Shown here in pieces: positions 13,801 to 19,238 of a stretch of 19,238 bases of DNA. The notes beneath the pieces are model-generated. The model made no database searches. It was not told where the DNA came from and worked only from the letters and a program-made list of their open reading frames with translations. The translations under genes were made by a program, and so were the position numbers. The stretch is from Betaproteobacteria bacterium. Its GTDB lineage: Bacteria; Pseudomonadota; Gammaproteobacteria; Burkholderiales; Burkholderiaceae_C. The first letter of the stretch is position 1; every line of letters begins with the position of its first letter. The stretch lies in the NCBI GenBank assembly GCA_025354965.1, contig JANXLW010000368.1, forward strand, positions 1 through 19,238. The letters are read 5' to 3'.

Positions 13801-14421
13801 CTAGCGGTGCTTGCCCGGCACGGCTTCGTCACCGAGGTCTTCCCAGCCGGTGATCATGGCTTTGACCTGCGACGTGAGCTTGTGACCGGTGGTGGCGAGA
13901 TAGAGGTGCGAGAGGAGAAACGCCAGCATAAAGAAAGCACCCAATGTGTGTGCGGTGGCAACCCATTCCAGCGGCAATCTGCTCAAACCCCAGGCCGACC
14001 AGTTGGCGTAGAAGAGGTAGAGCCAACCGGTAAACCAAAGCAAGGGACTGAGTAGGGTCAGGACCGCCAGATAGGTCAGGCGTTGCAAGGGGTTGTGTTT
14101 ATTGCTCAGACTGGGACGGAACGGATGGGGTTCGTCCTTGAAGATCCCGGACGAGTAGTATTTCGCAATCGCAACTACGTTGTGCGTCGTCGGGATGTAA
14201 TGCCGCCATTCACCGGTAGTGAGGTGCCAAAAAGCGGCAAAGATCCACAATCCCACCAGTGTCCACGCAGCAATGGTGTGATAGCCCACAGCCTTTTCGA
14301 AACCGAAGATGGAATAAGTACCGTGGACCTCGAAGCCGGTCAGCAGCATGAAAATGATCAGTGCCGCCTGGCACCAGTGCCAGAACCGCTCGAAGGGCTT
14401 GAAGAGATAGACGCGTGACAT
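13801..14421 (-). CDS. Membrane b-type cytochrome (Ni-hydrogenase/PhsC-like cytochrome b)
   Basis: A 206-aa inner-membrane cytochrome b of the family that carries electrons between quinol and periplasmic multiheme or molybdenum enzymes. Seen: four hydrophobic helices (about 13-32, 47-66, 118-139 and 157-176) and candidate heme-ligand histidines H15 (FWHWCQ), H48 (GYHTI), H66, H158 (TAHTL) and H172 (LSHLY). The extended frame upstream to 14487 overlaps the octaheme gene; ATG 14421 is chosen because GGAGAAAC precedes it and the protein then begins MSRVYLFKPFERFWHW, typical of the family. It follows the octaheme stop by 13 bp. With it the operon has a complete predicted path from quinol to octaheme cytochrome. 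Confidence 0.92.
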   Translation of the reverse strand: MSRVYLFKPFERFWHWCQAALIIFMLLTGFEVHGTYSIFGFEKAVGYHTIAAWTLVGLWIFAAFWHLTTGEWRHYIPTTHNVVAIAKYYSSGIFKDEPHPFRPSLSNKHNPLQRLTYLAVLTLLSPLLWFTGWLYLFYANWSAWGLSRLPLEWVATAHTLGAFFMLAFLLSHLYLATTGHKLTSQVKAMITGWEDLGDEAVPGKHR

Positions 14422-14434
14422 AGTGTTTCTCCGG

Positions 14435-16036
14435 TTAGCTGTTGCGTTTGCGCGCGATGACGCGGCCGACCCCGTGGCCAAGAACACCGAGCAGGGTTAA
14501 CAGCGCGATAGCCCAGCCACCGACCTCAAGCCATCTGGCGTGATCGCGACTGCGCCCCGGCATATAGACACCGTCGATCTTGTCTAAGCGGCCGACACTG
14601 GCGTGGCACTCGACACAGCCCAGCGCTTTCTCTTTTGGGGCAACCATGTGCGTGATCGGCCACATGCTCTCGGTTTCGATGAATTCCACCTTGCCGGAAA
14701 ACTTGACACCCCCTGCCGCCATACCTGCGGTAACCGCTTTCTCCCAGTCGAGGTTCTTCCAGAAGGCGGTACCGTCATTGCCGGCGAGATGGGTAATGAC
14801 CAATGACTTGTTGATCGGGTCATATTGCTGCTTGCCGCGAAACAGCTTGATCGGCCAGATCATTGACTTGCCATCCGTGGCGCTGCCTTCAAAATGATTG
14901 ATCTGGACCGGCTTGTCGCCCTTTTCCAGCTTGTCGCCGATCAGGGTGTATTTGTTGGTACCGTTGAACCAGACATACTCAGGTTTGACGTTCTCCTGCC
15001 ATTTGAAATTGCCCTTGATGGTCATATAGCTGTCGTAACCATCGTCGTCCCGGATGGTCTGCGGCATGCCGTCGGGGCCAAGCTTGCCGGCCGTGGACCA
15101 GTCCCACGACATCTTGGTCGGATTGCCGCCGCGAGCGAAGGCCGGAATATGGCAGGTCTGGCAGGCGATTTTGGCAGTGTGTTCATTCAGCCTGGCTATC
15201 TGATGTGGTGCTTGTCCGTGGCAGGCTTGGCAGGTGTCTGGATTGGTCTTGTCGGCCTCGCCGCGCATATGGGCAGGCGCCTTGTCCTTGGCGGTGGGAG
15301 CGTAGCGGCTACCAGATACCTTGTGATCATCGGTCTTGTGGCAGGTGGCACAGGAAAAGTTCAGTCCCTTGGCGTCCATGTGCACGTCCAGCGCCCTGTC
15401 GGGTGCTTCGAGCGAGCTGTCGAGATCTCCGTGCTTGACACCATCACCGCCGCCACCTTTAAAGTGGCAGGCACCGCAGGTGCTGCGTGTCGTAGATCCT
15501 ACCTTCTGGGCGATTTCCTTGAGGTTGATGCCCTTGATGATCTTGCCCGAGCCAGCCGGATACTCGGTGTCCCTGGCAACTGGGAGACCGGCAAAACCAC
15601 TGGGCTTGGTGTACTTGCCGGTATGGTCGTGACAGGCCAGGCAGTCGACGTTCTCCTCAACGCTGAAATCAAACTTGTCGTCCTTCCAACCATAGCCAAT
15701 GTGACAGCTGGCGCAAGCGGCGTAGTTGGATTCCACTGATGTGCAAAAATTATTGATAACGTGTTTTTTACCCAGCACTTGCTTGGTATCAGGGTTGATG
15801 AACTCCCACTTCCAGTGCTGCGTCTGATGAATCTGCTTGGCGGCCTCTGTGTGGCAGCTCAGGCACGCCTTGGTCACCTCCGGACCGGTGTTGAATTCCC
15901 GGTCTAGCTCCTTGAACTTGCTGTGGTCGGCTGTCGACTTAAGCAACTTGACCGGTGCCGTAGCTACAGCTGCCGGAGCCATTGCGACAAAAAAAATGGC
16001 TGCCATAGCGGCAGCCATCAAATATCGAATACGCAT
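14435..16036 (-). CDS. Octaheme cytochrome c, tetrathionate reductase (OTR) family, membrane-anchored
   Basis: A 533-aa secreted cytochrome with a signal peptide (about 1-26) and exactly eight CxxCH sites: C58, C108, C132, C187, C229, C269, C292 and C474 (first Cys of each). Spacing, the opening DHSKFKELDREFNTGPEVT and the CHIGYGWKDDKFDF block match the Shewanella OTR family, which reduces tetrathionate, nitrite and hydroxylamine in vitro. OTR's active heme has a lysine ligand; lysines such as K118 and K121 lie near the second heme site here, but the ligand cannot be assigned without alignment. Unlike soluble Shewanella OTR, a membrane helix (about 505-525) and basic tail end the protein, which should hold it at the inner membrane next to the cytochrome b. 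The start is ATG 16036 with AAGGAA 6 bases upstream (GTG 16039 is possible). It is the first gene of the operon. Confidence 0.95.
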   Translation of the reverse strand: MRIRYLMAAAMAAIFFVAMAPAAVATAPVKLLKSTADHSKFKELDREFNTGPEVTKACLSCHTEAAKQIHQTQHWKWEFINPDTKQVLGKKHVINNFCTSVESNYAACASCHIGYGWKDDKFDFSVEENVDCLACHDHTGKYTKPSGFAGLPVARDTEYPAGSGKIIKGINLKEIAQKVGSTTRSTCGACHFKGGGGDGVKHGDLDSSLEAPDRALDVHMDAKGLNFSCATCHKTDDHKVSGSRYAPTAKDKAPAHMRGEADKTNPDTCQACHGQAPHQIARLNEHTAKIACQTCHIPAFARGGNPTKMSWDWSTAGKLGPDGMPQTIRDDDGYDSYMTIKGNFKWQENVKPEYVWFNGTNKYTLIGDKLEKGDKPVQINHFEGSATDGKSMIWPIKLFRGKQQYDPINKSLVITHLAGNDGTAFWKNLDWEKAVTAGMAAGGVKFSGKVEFIETESMWPITHMVAPKEKALGCVECHASVGRLDKIDGVYMPGRSRDHARWLEVGGWAIALLTLLGVLGHGVGRVIARKRNS

Positions 16037-16097
16037 CACAATTTCCTTCGCTAAACAAGCCGGGACACCTGAGTGCGGTAACCACTTACCAGCACTA

Positions 16098-16146
16098 CGG
16101 GTTTATCCTATTGCGAGTTCAGCAAGTTTATGCTGATCTATATCAA
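16098..16146 (-). promoter_or_regulatory. FNR/ANR-type class II promoter of the octaheme operon
   Basis: On the minus strand TTGAT-ATAG-ATCAG (plus: CTGATCTATATCAA, 16133-16146) matches the FNR consensus at 9 of 10 positions. A -10-like TAGGAT is at 16110-16105, exactly 22 bases downstream, so the box is centred at -41.5 from a start near 16098. This is the canonical anaerobic-activation geometry and is almost the same as at the ccoG promoter (1192-1240). The octaheme start codon follows after a leader of about 62 bases. Confidence 0.78.
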
Positions 16147-16218
16147 TAAATCATTACATGCTTATTAACAAATTAAAAGTGTCTCCCAAACCCCTCCACC
16201 TCATCATCCTTGAGTGTT

Positions 16219-16554
16219 TTAAAGTTTCCCTTTCGTCTCTACCTGCGTGCATACCGCACGGCAAAGCGCTGCCACTCGGTCGTCAATGATTCGGTAAAGG
16301 ATTTGTACGCCTTCGCGGCGCTTGCCGAGCACGCCAGCCTTGTAGAGCGTATTCAGGTGCTGTGACATATTGGGCTGGGTTGTGTCAATTTTGCTGAGCA
16401 TATAGCTCACGTTTTGCTCGCCATCACGCAGGCAACTGATGATTTTCAGTCGCATGGGGGCAGACAAAACACTGAACAACTCTGAAGCCATATCAAATAC
16501 GGCATCAGGCCTGTCCAATTCGGATCGGGGGTGTTTGACTGAAACCTTTGTCAT
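16219..16554 (-). CDS. ArsR-family regulator, BigR/SqrR-like persulfide-sensor type
   Basis: A 111-aa winged-helix regulator of the ArsR/SmtB family. Seen: a helix-turn-helix around residues 47-75 (NVSYMLSKIDTTQPNMSQHL), then the beta wing (GKRREGVQILYRI). Metal-site patterns of ArsR/CadC are absent. Instead C41 (ISCLRDGEQNV) and C102 (AVCTQVE), plus C98, line up with the two cysteines that BigR and SqrR oxidise to a polysulfide bridge when sensing persulfides. The inter-cysteine distance is about five residues shorter than in BigR by eye alignment, in the last loop. Its likely targets are the sulfur genes of this window, either the octaheme operon directly downstream or the rhodanese-TauE unit. 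The start is ATG 16554; the ribosome site is weak. The stop is 182 bp before the octaheme start, and the FNR-type promoter lies between. Confidence 0.85.
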   Translation of the reverse strand: MTKVSVKHPRSELDRPDAVFDMASELFSVLSAPMRLKIISCLRDGEQNVSYMLSKIDTTQPNMSQHLNTLYKAGVLGKRREGVQILYRIIDDRVAALCRAVCTQVETKGKL

Positions 16555-16658
16555 GAAAAGTTGCTTGTCGGTATGAAGTCGGCTGGTATTTCAAATTTTA
16601 AAGGAGAGGTTATTGTGCACTCTGAAAGGCCACCCCTGCGGCCAACGTCAAAGTACAG

Positions 16659-17030
16659 CTAATCATCCCACTCCCTAGTTCGAATCTTGGCCACCAGAGC
16701 CACTGCAGATGGATCCAACAACGCTGCTGCCGATGTATTGTGCATCTGCGATCGGATCAGCCGCTCCAGGGTCTCCAACTGCGGTGTCAATGGCCCAAAA
16801 AAGCGCGGCTCATCACCCACTGTCAAAAGCACAGTTGGAAAGTCCTCCACATCCAGTGGGTCGAGTAGGTCAGCCTCGTCTTCCACGTCAATCCAGAGAA
16901 ATTGCACCTGCGGAAAATTCGACTGTGCCTGCAAGAAGCGGCTTTGGTAGTCGCGGCAGACGCCACACCACTGCGCACAAAGACAGACCACGAGAACAGA
17001 AGTTGGCAGTGCTGGGTTTTCAAAACTCAT
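16659..17030 (-). CDS. Cytosolic thioredoxin-like protein (CGVC)
   Basis: A 123-aa thioredoxin-fold protein with active site WCGVC (C22, C25) preceded by two further cysteines (C16, C18: VVCLCAQWCGVC). Seen: VQFLWIDVEDEADLL (central strand), the cis-Pro DFPTVLLTVGDEPRFFGPL (about residues 62-80), and a C-terminal helix. No signal peptide, so it is probably cytosolic. Clustered extra cysteines upstream of the CxxC could hold a relay disulfide. It lies upstream of the ArsR gene on the same strand with a gap of about 100 bp, so they may share a transcript. The start ATG 17030 gives a normal N-terminus, although no ribosome site is visible before it. Confidence 0.85.
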   Translation of the reverse strand: MSFENPALPTSVLVVCLCAQWCGVCRDYQSRFLQAQSNFPQVQFLWIDVEDEADLLDPLDVEDFPTVLLTVGDEPRFFGPLTPQLETLERLIRSQMHNTSAAALLDPSAVALVAKIRTREWDD

Positions 17031-17369
17031 GAGGAGATGATCGCAAAAAACGCGACGTTAATGGTTTGAATATGAAGGTCTGCGCTTGCCAATCCGCTAC
17101 ACCCCCAGACCACGTAGTTCATGCACATTGCCAACATCTCTCTGAAGTTGTATCGAGACCCGCATCCCCATTGTCTCCGGTTGGCGCGACGGGCGTTGGC
17201 GCCGCTTGATTCCTTGGCCGGCAATGGTGAAATCATCGTGGTACGGATTCCGGCATAACAGTTCCATGCCCTCCGTTTGCAATAGATGAAACTCTGTAGT
17301 TGACGCCGCGCAAGGCACGGGTTTTATGGACCGGGGAAAACGGTGAATATTCGTTCCTCGGCGTCACGC
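17031..17369. other. 339-bp stretch without a recognisable gene
   Basis: Short open frames of 69-73 codons exist on the minus strand and a broken frame (interrupted by TAA and TAG) on the plus strand, but none has a ribosome site or a sequence I recognise. No tRNA shape, tandem repeat or clear terminator is visible. It separates the FeoB/small-protein unit from the thioredoxin-ArsR pair and probably holds the promoter of the thioredoxin gene. It could be the remnant of a decayed gene. Confidence 0.4.
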
Positions 17370-17660
17370 TTACTGGCGATTACGCGGATGAAACACCAGC
17401 ACTTGCTGGGATGAAGAAGACACCTTGACGCCCCCGTTTGCCAAGCTGACCTCGGGCTTTGCATGGTCACAGCCACTGCATTGGCACCTATCGGAAGCGC
17501 TGGCCGCTTTTCGCAAAGTGAACACCAGTTGCCGGGGCAGCGGCAGGCGTAACAGACCGTTGGCCAGGGTGCGCCGGGCCACTTGTGGCATCAAGCTCCA
17601 GGCCGCATACACAAAGCAGCAGCTCACCACAACAAACACGGCGAGGGATTGCATGTCCAT
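17370..17660 (-). CDS. Small Cys-rich membrane protein downstream of feoB (DUF6587-like)
   Basis: A 96-aa protein with one N-terminal membrane helix (about residues 5-24), a short basic amphipathic stretch (ARRTLANGLLRLPLPRQL) and a cysteine cluster CQCSGCDH (C59, C61, C64) followed by a low-complexity tail ending VFHPRNRQ. It begins 3 bp after the feoB stop, and this feoB-plus-small-protein pairing is common in Betaproteobacteria; I recall the family as DUF6587. The cysteine cluster could bind iron or an Fe-S cluster and so play a FeoC-like role for the transporter. The function is inferred from context only. The start is ATG 17660; ATG 17654 is an alternative. Both lack a clear ribosome site, and translation is probably coupled to feoB. 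Confidence 0.8.
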   Translation of the reverse strand: MDMQSLAVFVVVSCCFVYAAWSLMPQVARRTLANGLLRLPLPRQLVFTLRKAASASDRCQCSGCDHAKPEVSLANGGVKVSSSSQQVLVFHPRNRQ

Positions 17661-17663
17661 GAC

Positions 17664-19154
17664 TCAGGCCACCAGCATCAAGGTGACGCGGTAGGTAGCA
17701 AACGCTGCTGCATAGGCCAACACAAACAGATAAAGCGCCATGAACAGCGGGTAGCGCCAGGTGTTGGTCTCGCGTCGTACCACGGCCAGCGTCGACAGGC
17801 ATTGCGGCGCAAAAACAAACCAGGCCAGCAATGCGTAGGCGGTGGCCAGCGACCAGCCCTGCGCGATCACCGGCGACAAGGCATCAGCGACCGATTTGTC
17901 AACGGCGGACAGTGAATAAACCGTCCCCAACGCCCCTACCACCACCTCGCGTGCGGCCATGCCAGGCACCAGGGCGATGGAGATTTGCCAGTTGAAGCCG
18001 ATCGGTGCAAACAACCATTGCAACACGTGGCCCAGCATGCCGGCGATGCTGTACTGAATAGCGGGGCCCTGACTCACGTCCCAACCCGCCGGTGGCGCCG
18101 GATAAGTTGAGAAAAACCACAGCACCACCATCAGCGCAAAAATGATGCCGCCAACCCGACGCAAAAAGATGCGGGCACGCTCCCACAGGCCCAGACCAAG
18201 ATTGCGCAAGCTGGGCACCCGGTACGGCGGTAACTCCAGCATCAGGGGTTGGTAGCCGCTTTTCATCCAGACCCGCTTGAAAACCCAAGCTACCCCCATG
18301 GCGGAAACCACACCCGCCACATACAGGCCAAACAAGGTAAGGCCACGCAGGCTGAACCAACCAATATCGCGCTGCGGCACAAAAGCGCCGATCAGCAAGG
18401 CGTACACCGGCAGGCGGGCCGAGCAAGTCATCAGCGGTGCCACCATGATGGTGGCCAGCCGGTCTCTCCAATTGACAATAGTGCGCGTCGCCATGACACC
18501 CGGAATGGCGCAGGCAAAACTGGACAACAAGGGAATGAAGGCACGGCCCGACAACCCCACTTTGCCCATCACGTTGTCCAGTAGAAAAGCGGCACGTGGC
18601 AGATAACCCGAGTCTTCCAGCAGCAAAATGAAGAAAAACAGAATCAGAATTTGTGGCAAGAACACCAGCACGCCACCGACACCGGCCATCACGCCATCCA
18701 CCAGCAAGCTGCGCAGAGGCCCGGCAGTCATGTGGGCGATAGTCCAGTCGCCCAGCGCCGCCATCGCCGCCTTGATCGCATCCATGGGCCAATTGGCCCA
18801 TGAAAAAACCGCCTGGAAAATCAGGAACAACACTGCAGCCAACACCGCCAGGCCCCACACCGGGTGCATGACCACGGCGTCCAGCCGGTGTTGAAAACGG
18901 CTCTGGCTGGGCGCATTGGGGGCCACCAAAGCCAGTATGCGGCGCACTTCGCGCTGCAGGTCAGTCGAGGTGACCGGCAACGGATCCGCAGCCCGGTCTG
19001 ACTGCATGAAGTCGGAGCTGTCAAATTGCTTTTCAAGCAGCGCCAACAACTGCGAATGGCCATCATGCTTGACAGCCACCGTTTCCACCACCGGGCAAGC
19101 GAGTTCCAGCGCAAGGCGATCCAGATCAAGCTTCAACCCCTGGGCGCGCGCCAT
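17664..19154 (-). CDS. feoB: Ferrous iron transporter FeoB, lacking GTPase motifs G1-G4 in this frame
   Basis: The C-terminal part (about 496 residues) of FeoB, the GTP-driven Fe(II) uptake transporter of the inner membrane. Seen: the end of the G domain (CPVVETVAVKHDG, G5 region), the linker, both Gate regions (RAFIPLLSSFACAIPGVMATR with its conserved Cys; VPGMAAREVVVGALGTVYSL) and about eight membrane helices. FeoB normally begins about 120-130 residues earlier with a Ras-like GTPase (GxxxxGKS, DxPG, NxxD). Here homology starts just after G4, at MARAQGLKL, and the open frame continues upstream to the window edge as a different protein (see 19155-19238). ATG 19154 has no ribosome site. This is therefore a chimeric or truncated gene; as it stands GTP could not be bound. 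It is followed after 3 bp by the small Cys-rich gene. Confidence 0.9.
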   Translation of the reverse strand: MARAQGLKLDLDRLALELACPVVETVAVKHDGHSQLLALLEKQFDSSDFMQSDRAADPLPVTSTDLQREVRRILALVAPNAPSQSRFQHRLDAVVMHPVWGLAVLAAVLFLIFQAVFSWANWPMDAIKAAMAALGDWTIAHMTAGPLRSLLVDGVMAGVGGVLVFLPQILILFFFILLLEDSGYLPRAAFLLDNVMGKVGLSGRAFIPLLSSFACAIPGVMATRTIVNWRDRLATIMVAPLMTCSARLPVYALLIGAFVPQRDIGWFSLRGLTLFGLYVAGVVSAMGVAWVFKRVWMKSGYQPLMLELPPYRVPSLRNLGLGLWERARIFLRRVGGIIFALMVVLWFFSTYPAPPAGWDVSQGPAIQYSIAGMLGHVLQWLFAPIGFNWQISIALVPGMAAREVVVGALGTVYSLSAVDKSVADALSPVIAQGWSLATAYALLAWFVFAPQCLSTLAVVRRETNTWRYPLFMALYLFVLAYAAAFATYRVTLMLVA

Positions 19155-19238
19155 CTCATCGTAGGCCAGAACCGTTCCCGCAGGCTCCAGTTCATGATAG
19201 ATCTCAGGTACAGCGACTACATAGCCGTGGCTGGCGAG
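19155..19238 (-). pseudogene. Dienelactone-hydrolase-like fragment in frame with FeoB, partial at window edge
   Basis: The last 28 codons of the FeoB reading frame before the window edge read LASHGYVVAVPEIYHE, then LEPAG and TVLAYDE. This resembles the conserved strand-loop of a dienelactone hydrolase subfamily (alpha/beta hydrolases in which GYVVAxPxxYHE is followed by LAYDxxGxDRGN), not FeoB, where a GTPase G4 motif is expected. The join with FeoB falls near the GAT GAG ATG at 19152-19160, where both families have locally similar codons. Either a genomic deletion or recombination fused the two genes in frame, or the assembly joined unrelated reads. The identification rests on 28 residues only and on memory of the family. 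Confidence 0.5.

Noticed and set aside
14894..15739. 281-codon open frame on the plus strand
   Set aside because: It is wholly antisense to the octaheme cytochrome gene, has no recognisable product, and exists because of the GC-rich codon pattern opposite a real gene.
16628..16643. Hairpin GGCC...GGCC between the thioredoxin and ArsR genes as a terminator
   Set aside because: The six-pair stem includes a G-T wobble and is followed only by TTTC, so it is too weak to call.
17899..18858. 319-codon minus-strand open frame in another phase of feoB
   Set aside because: It overlaps the transmembrane region of FeoB, whose own frame has clear family motifs; the alternative translation is low-complexity Gly/His/Arg sequence.
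1..19238. CRISPR arrays, tRNA/rRNA genes, insertion sequences, phage or toxin-antitoxin genes
   Set aside because: No regularly spaced repeats, cloverleaf-like sequences, transposase motifs or terminal inverted repeats were seen on either strand.

Overview
The window looks like a betaproteobacterium of the order Burkholderiales, most likely a Comamonadaceae/Rhodoferax-type facultative anaerobe. This is inferred from protein character (CcoG, DUF3149, the FeoB plus small Cys-rich partner pair, FNR-type sites) and moderate-to-high GC; there is no rRNA or tRNA to confirm it. Almost everything is transcribed leftward (minus strand). The only rightward genes are an MlaC-like gene and a Crp/Fnr regulator.

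Layout. (1) 1-1240: cbb3-oxidase assembly protein CcoG (cut by the window edge) and a 47-aa DUF3149 membrane microprotein, behind a well-formed FNR-type promoter. (2) 1303-3081: a leftward rhodanese, TauE/SafE exporter and PaaI-type thioesterase unit, divergent from an mlaC-like gene (3300-3938) across a nearly symmetric bidirectional promoter. (3) 3949-8345: a leftward five-gene unit encoding a Cys-rich DUF4395 membrane protein, a cysteine-free periplasmic protein, a HlyD/MacA-type adaptor, an FtsX-type permease and an ABC ATPase. It is divergent from a Crp/Fnr regulator (8417-9058), and a 16-bp palindrome between them is placed to control both directions.

(4) 9048-16036: the centrepiece, a leftward seven-gene operon. 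In transcription order it encodes an octaheme cytochrome c of the tetrathionate reductase (OTR) family with a C-terminal membrane anchor, a b-type membrane cytochrome, a DUF3373 outer-membrane beta-barrel, a small secreted beta protein, a PCuAC copper chaperone with a Met-rich tail, a periplasmic triple-rhodanese protein and a CGWC thioredoxin. An FNR-type box lies 41.5 bp from a predicted start site upstream of the first gene. The combination suggests an anaerobic, quinol-linked periplasmic pathway for a sulfur (or selenium/tellurium) oxyanion or sulfane-sulfur compound. The substrate is not deducible from sequence, and the assembly as a whole is the best candidate here for an undescribed system.

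(5) 16219-17030: an ArsR-family regulator whose cysteines match those of the persulfide sensors BigR/SqrR, and a CGVC thioredoxin. (6) 17031-17369: no recognisable gene. (7) 17370-19238: a small Cys-rich membrane protein and a FeoB iron transporter lacking its GTPase motifs. Its frame runs upstream into a dienelactone-hydrolase-like fragment at the window edge, which is either a real rearrangement or an assembly chimera.

Working together: FNR-type sites link the microaerobic oxidase accessory genes and the octaheme operon to oxygen limitation. Two rhodaneses, the TauE exporter, the BigR-like sensor and several thiol-redox proteins form a sulfane-sulfur theme running through most of the window.
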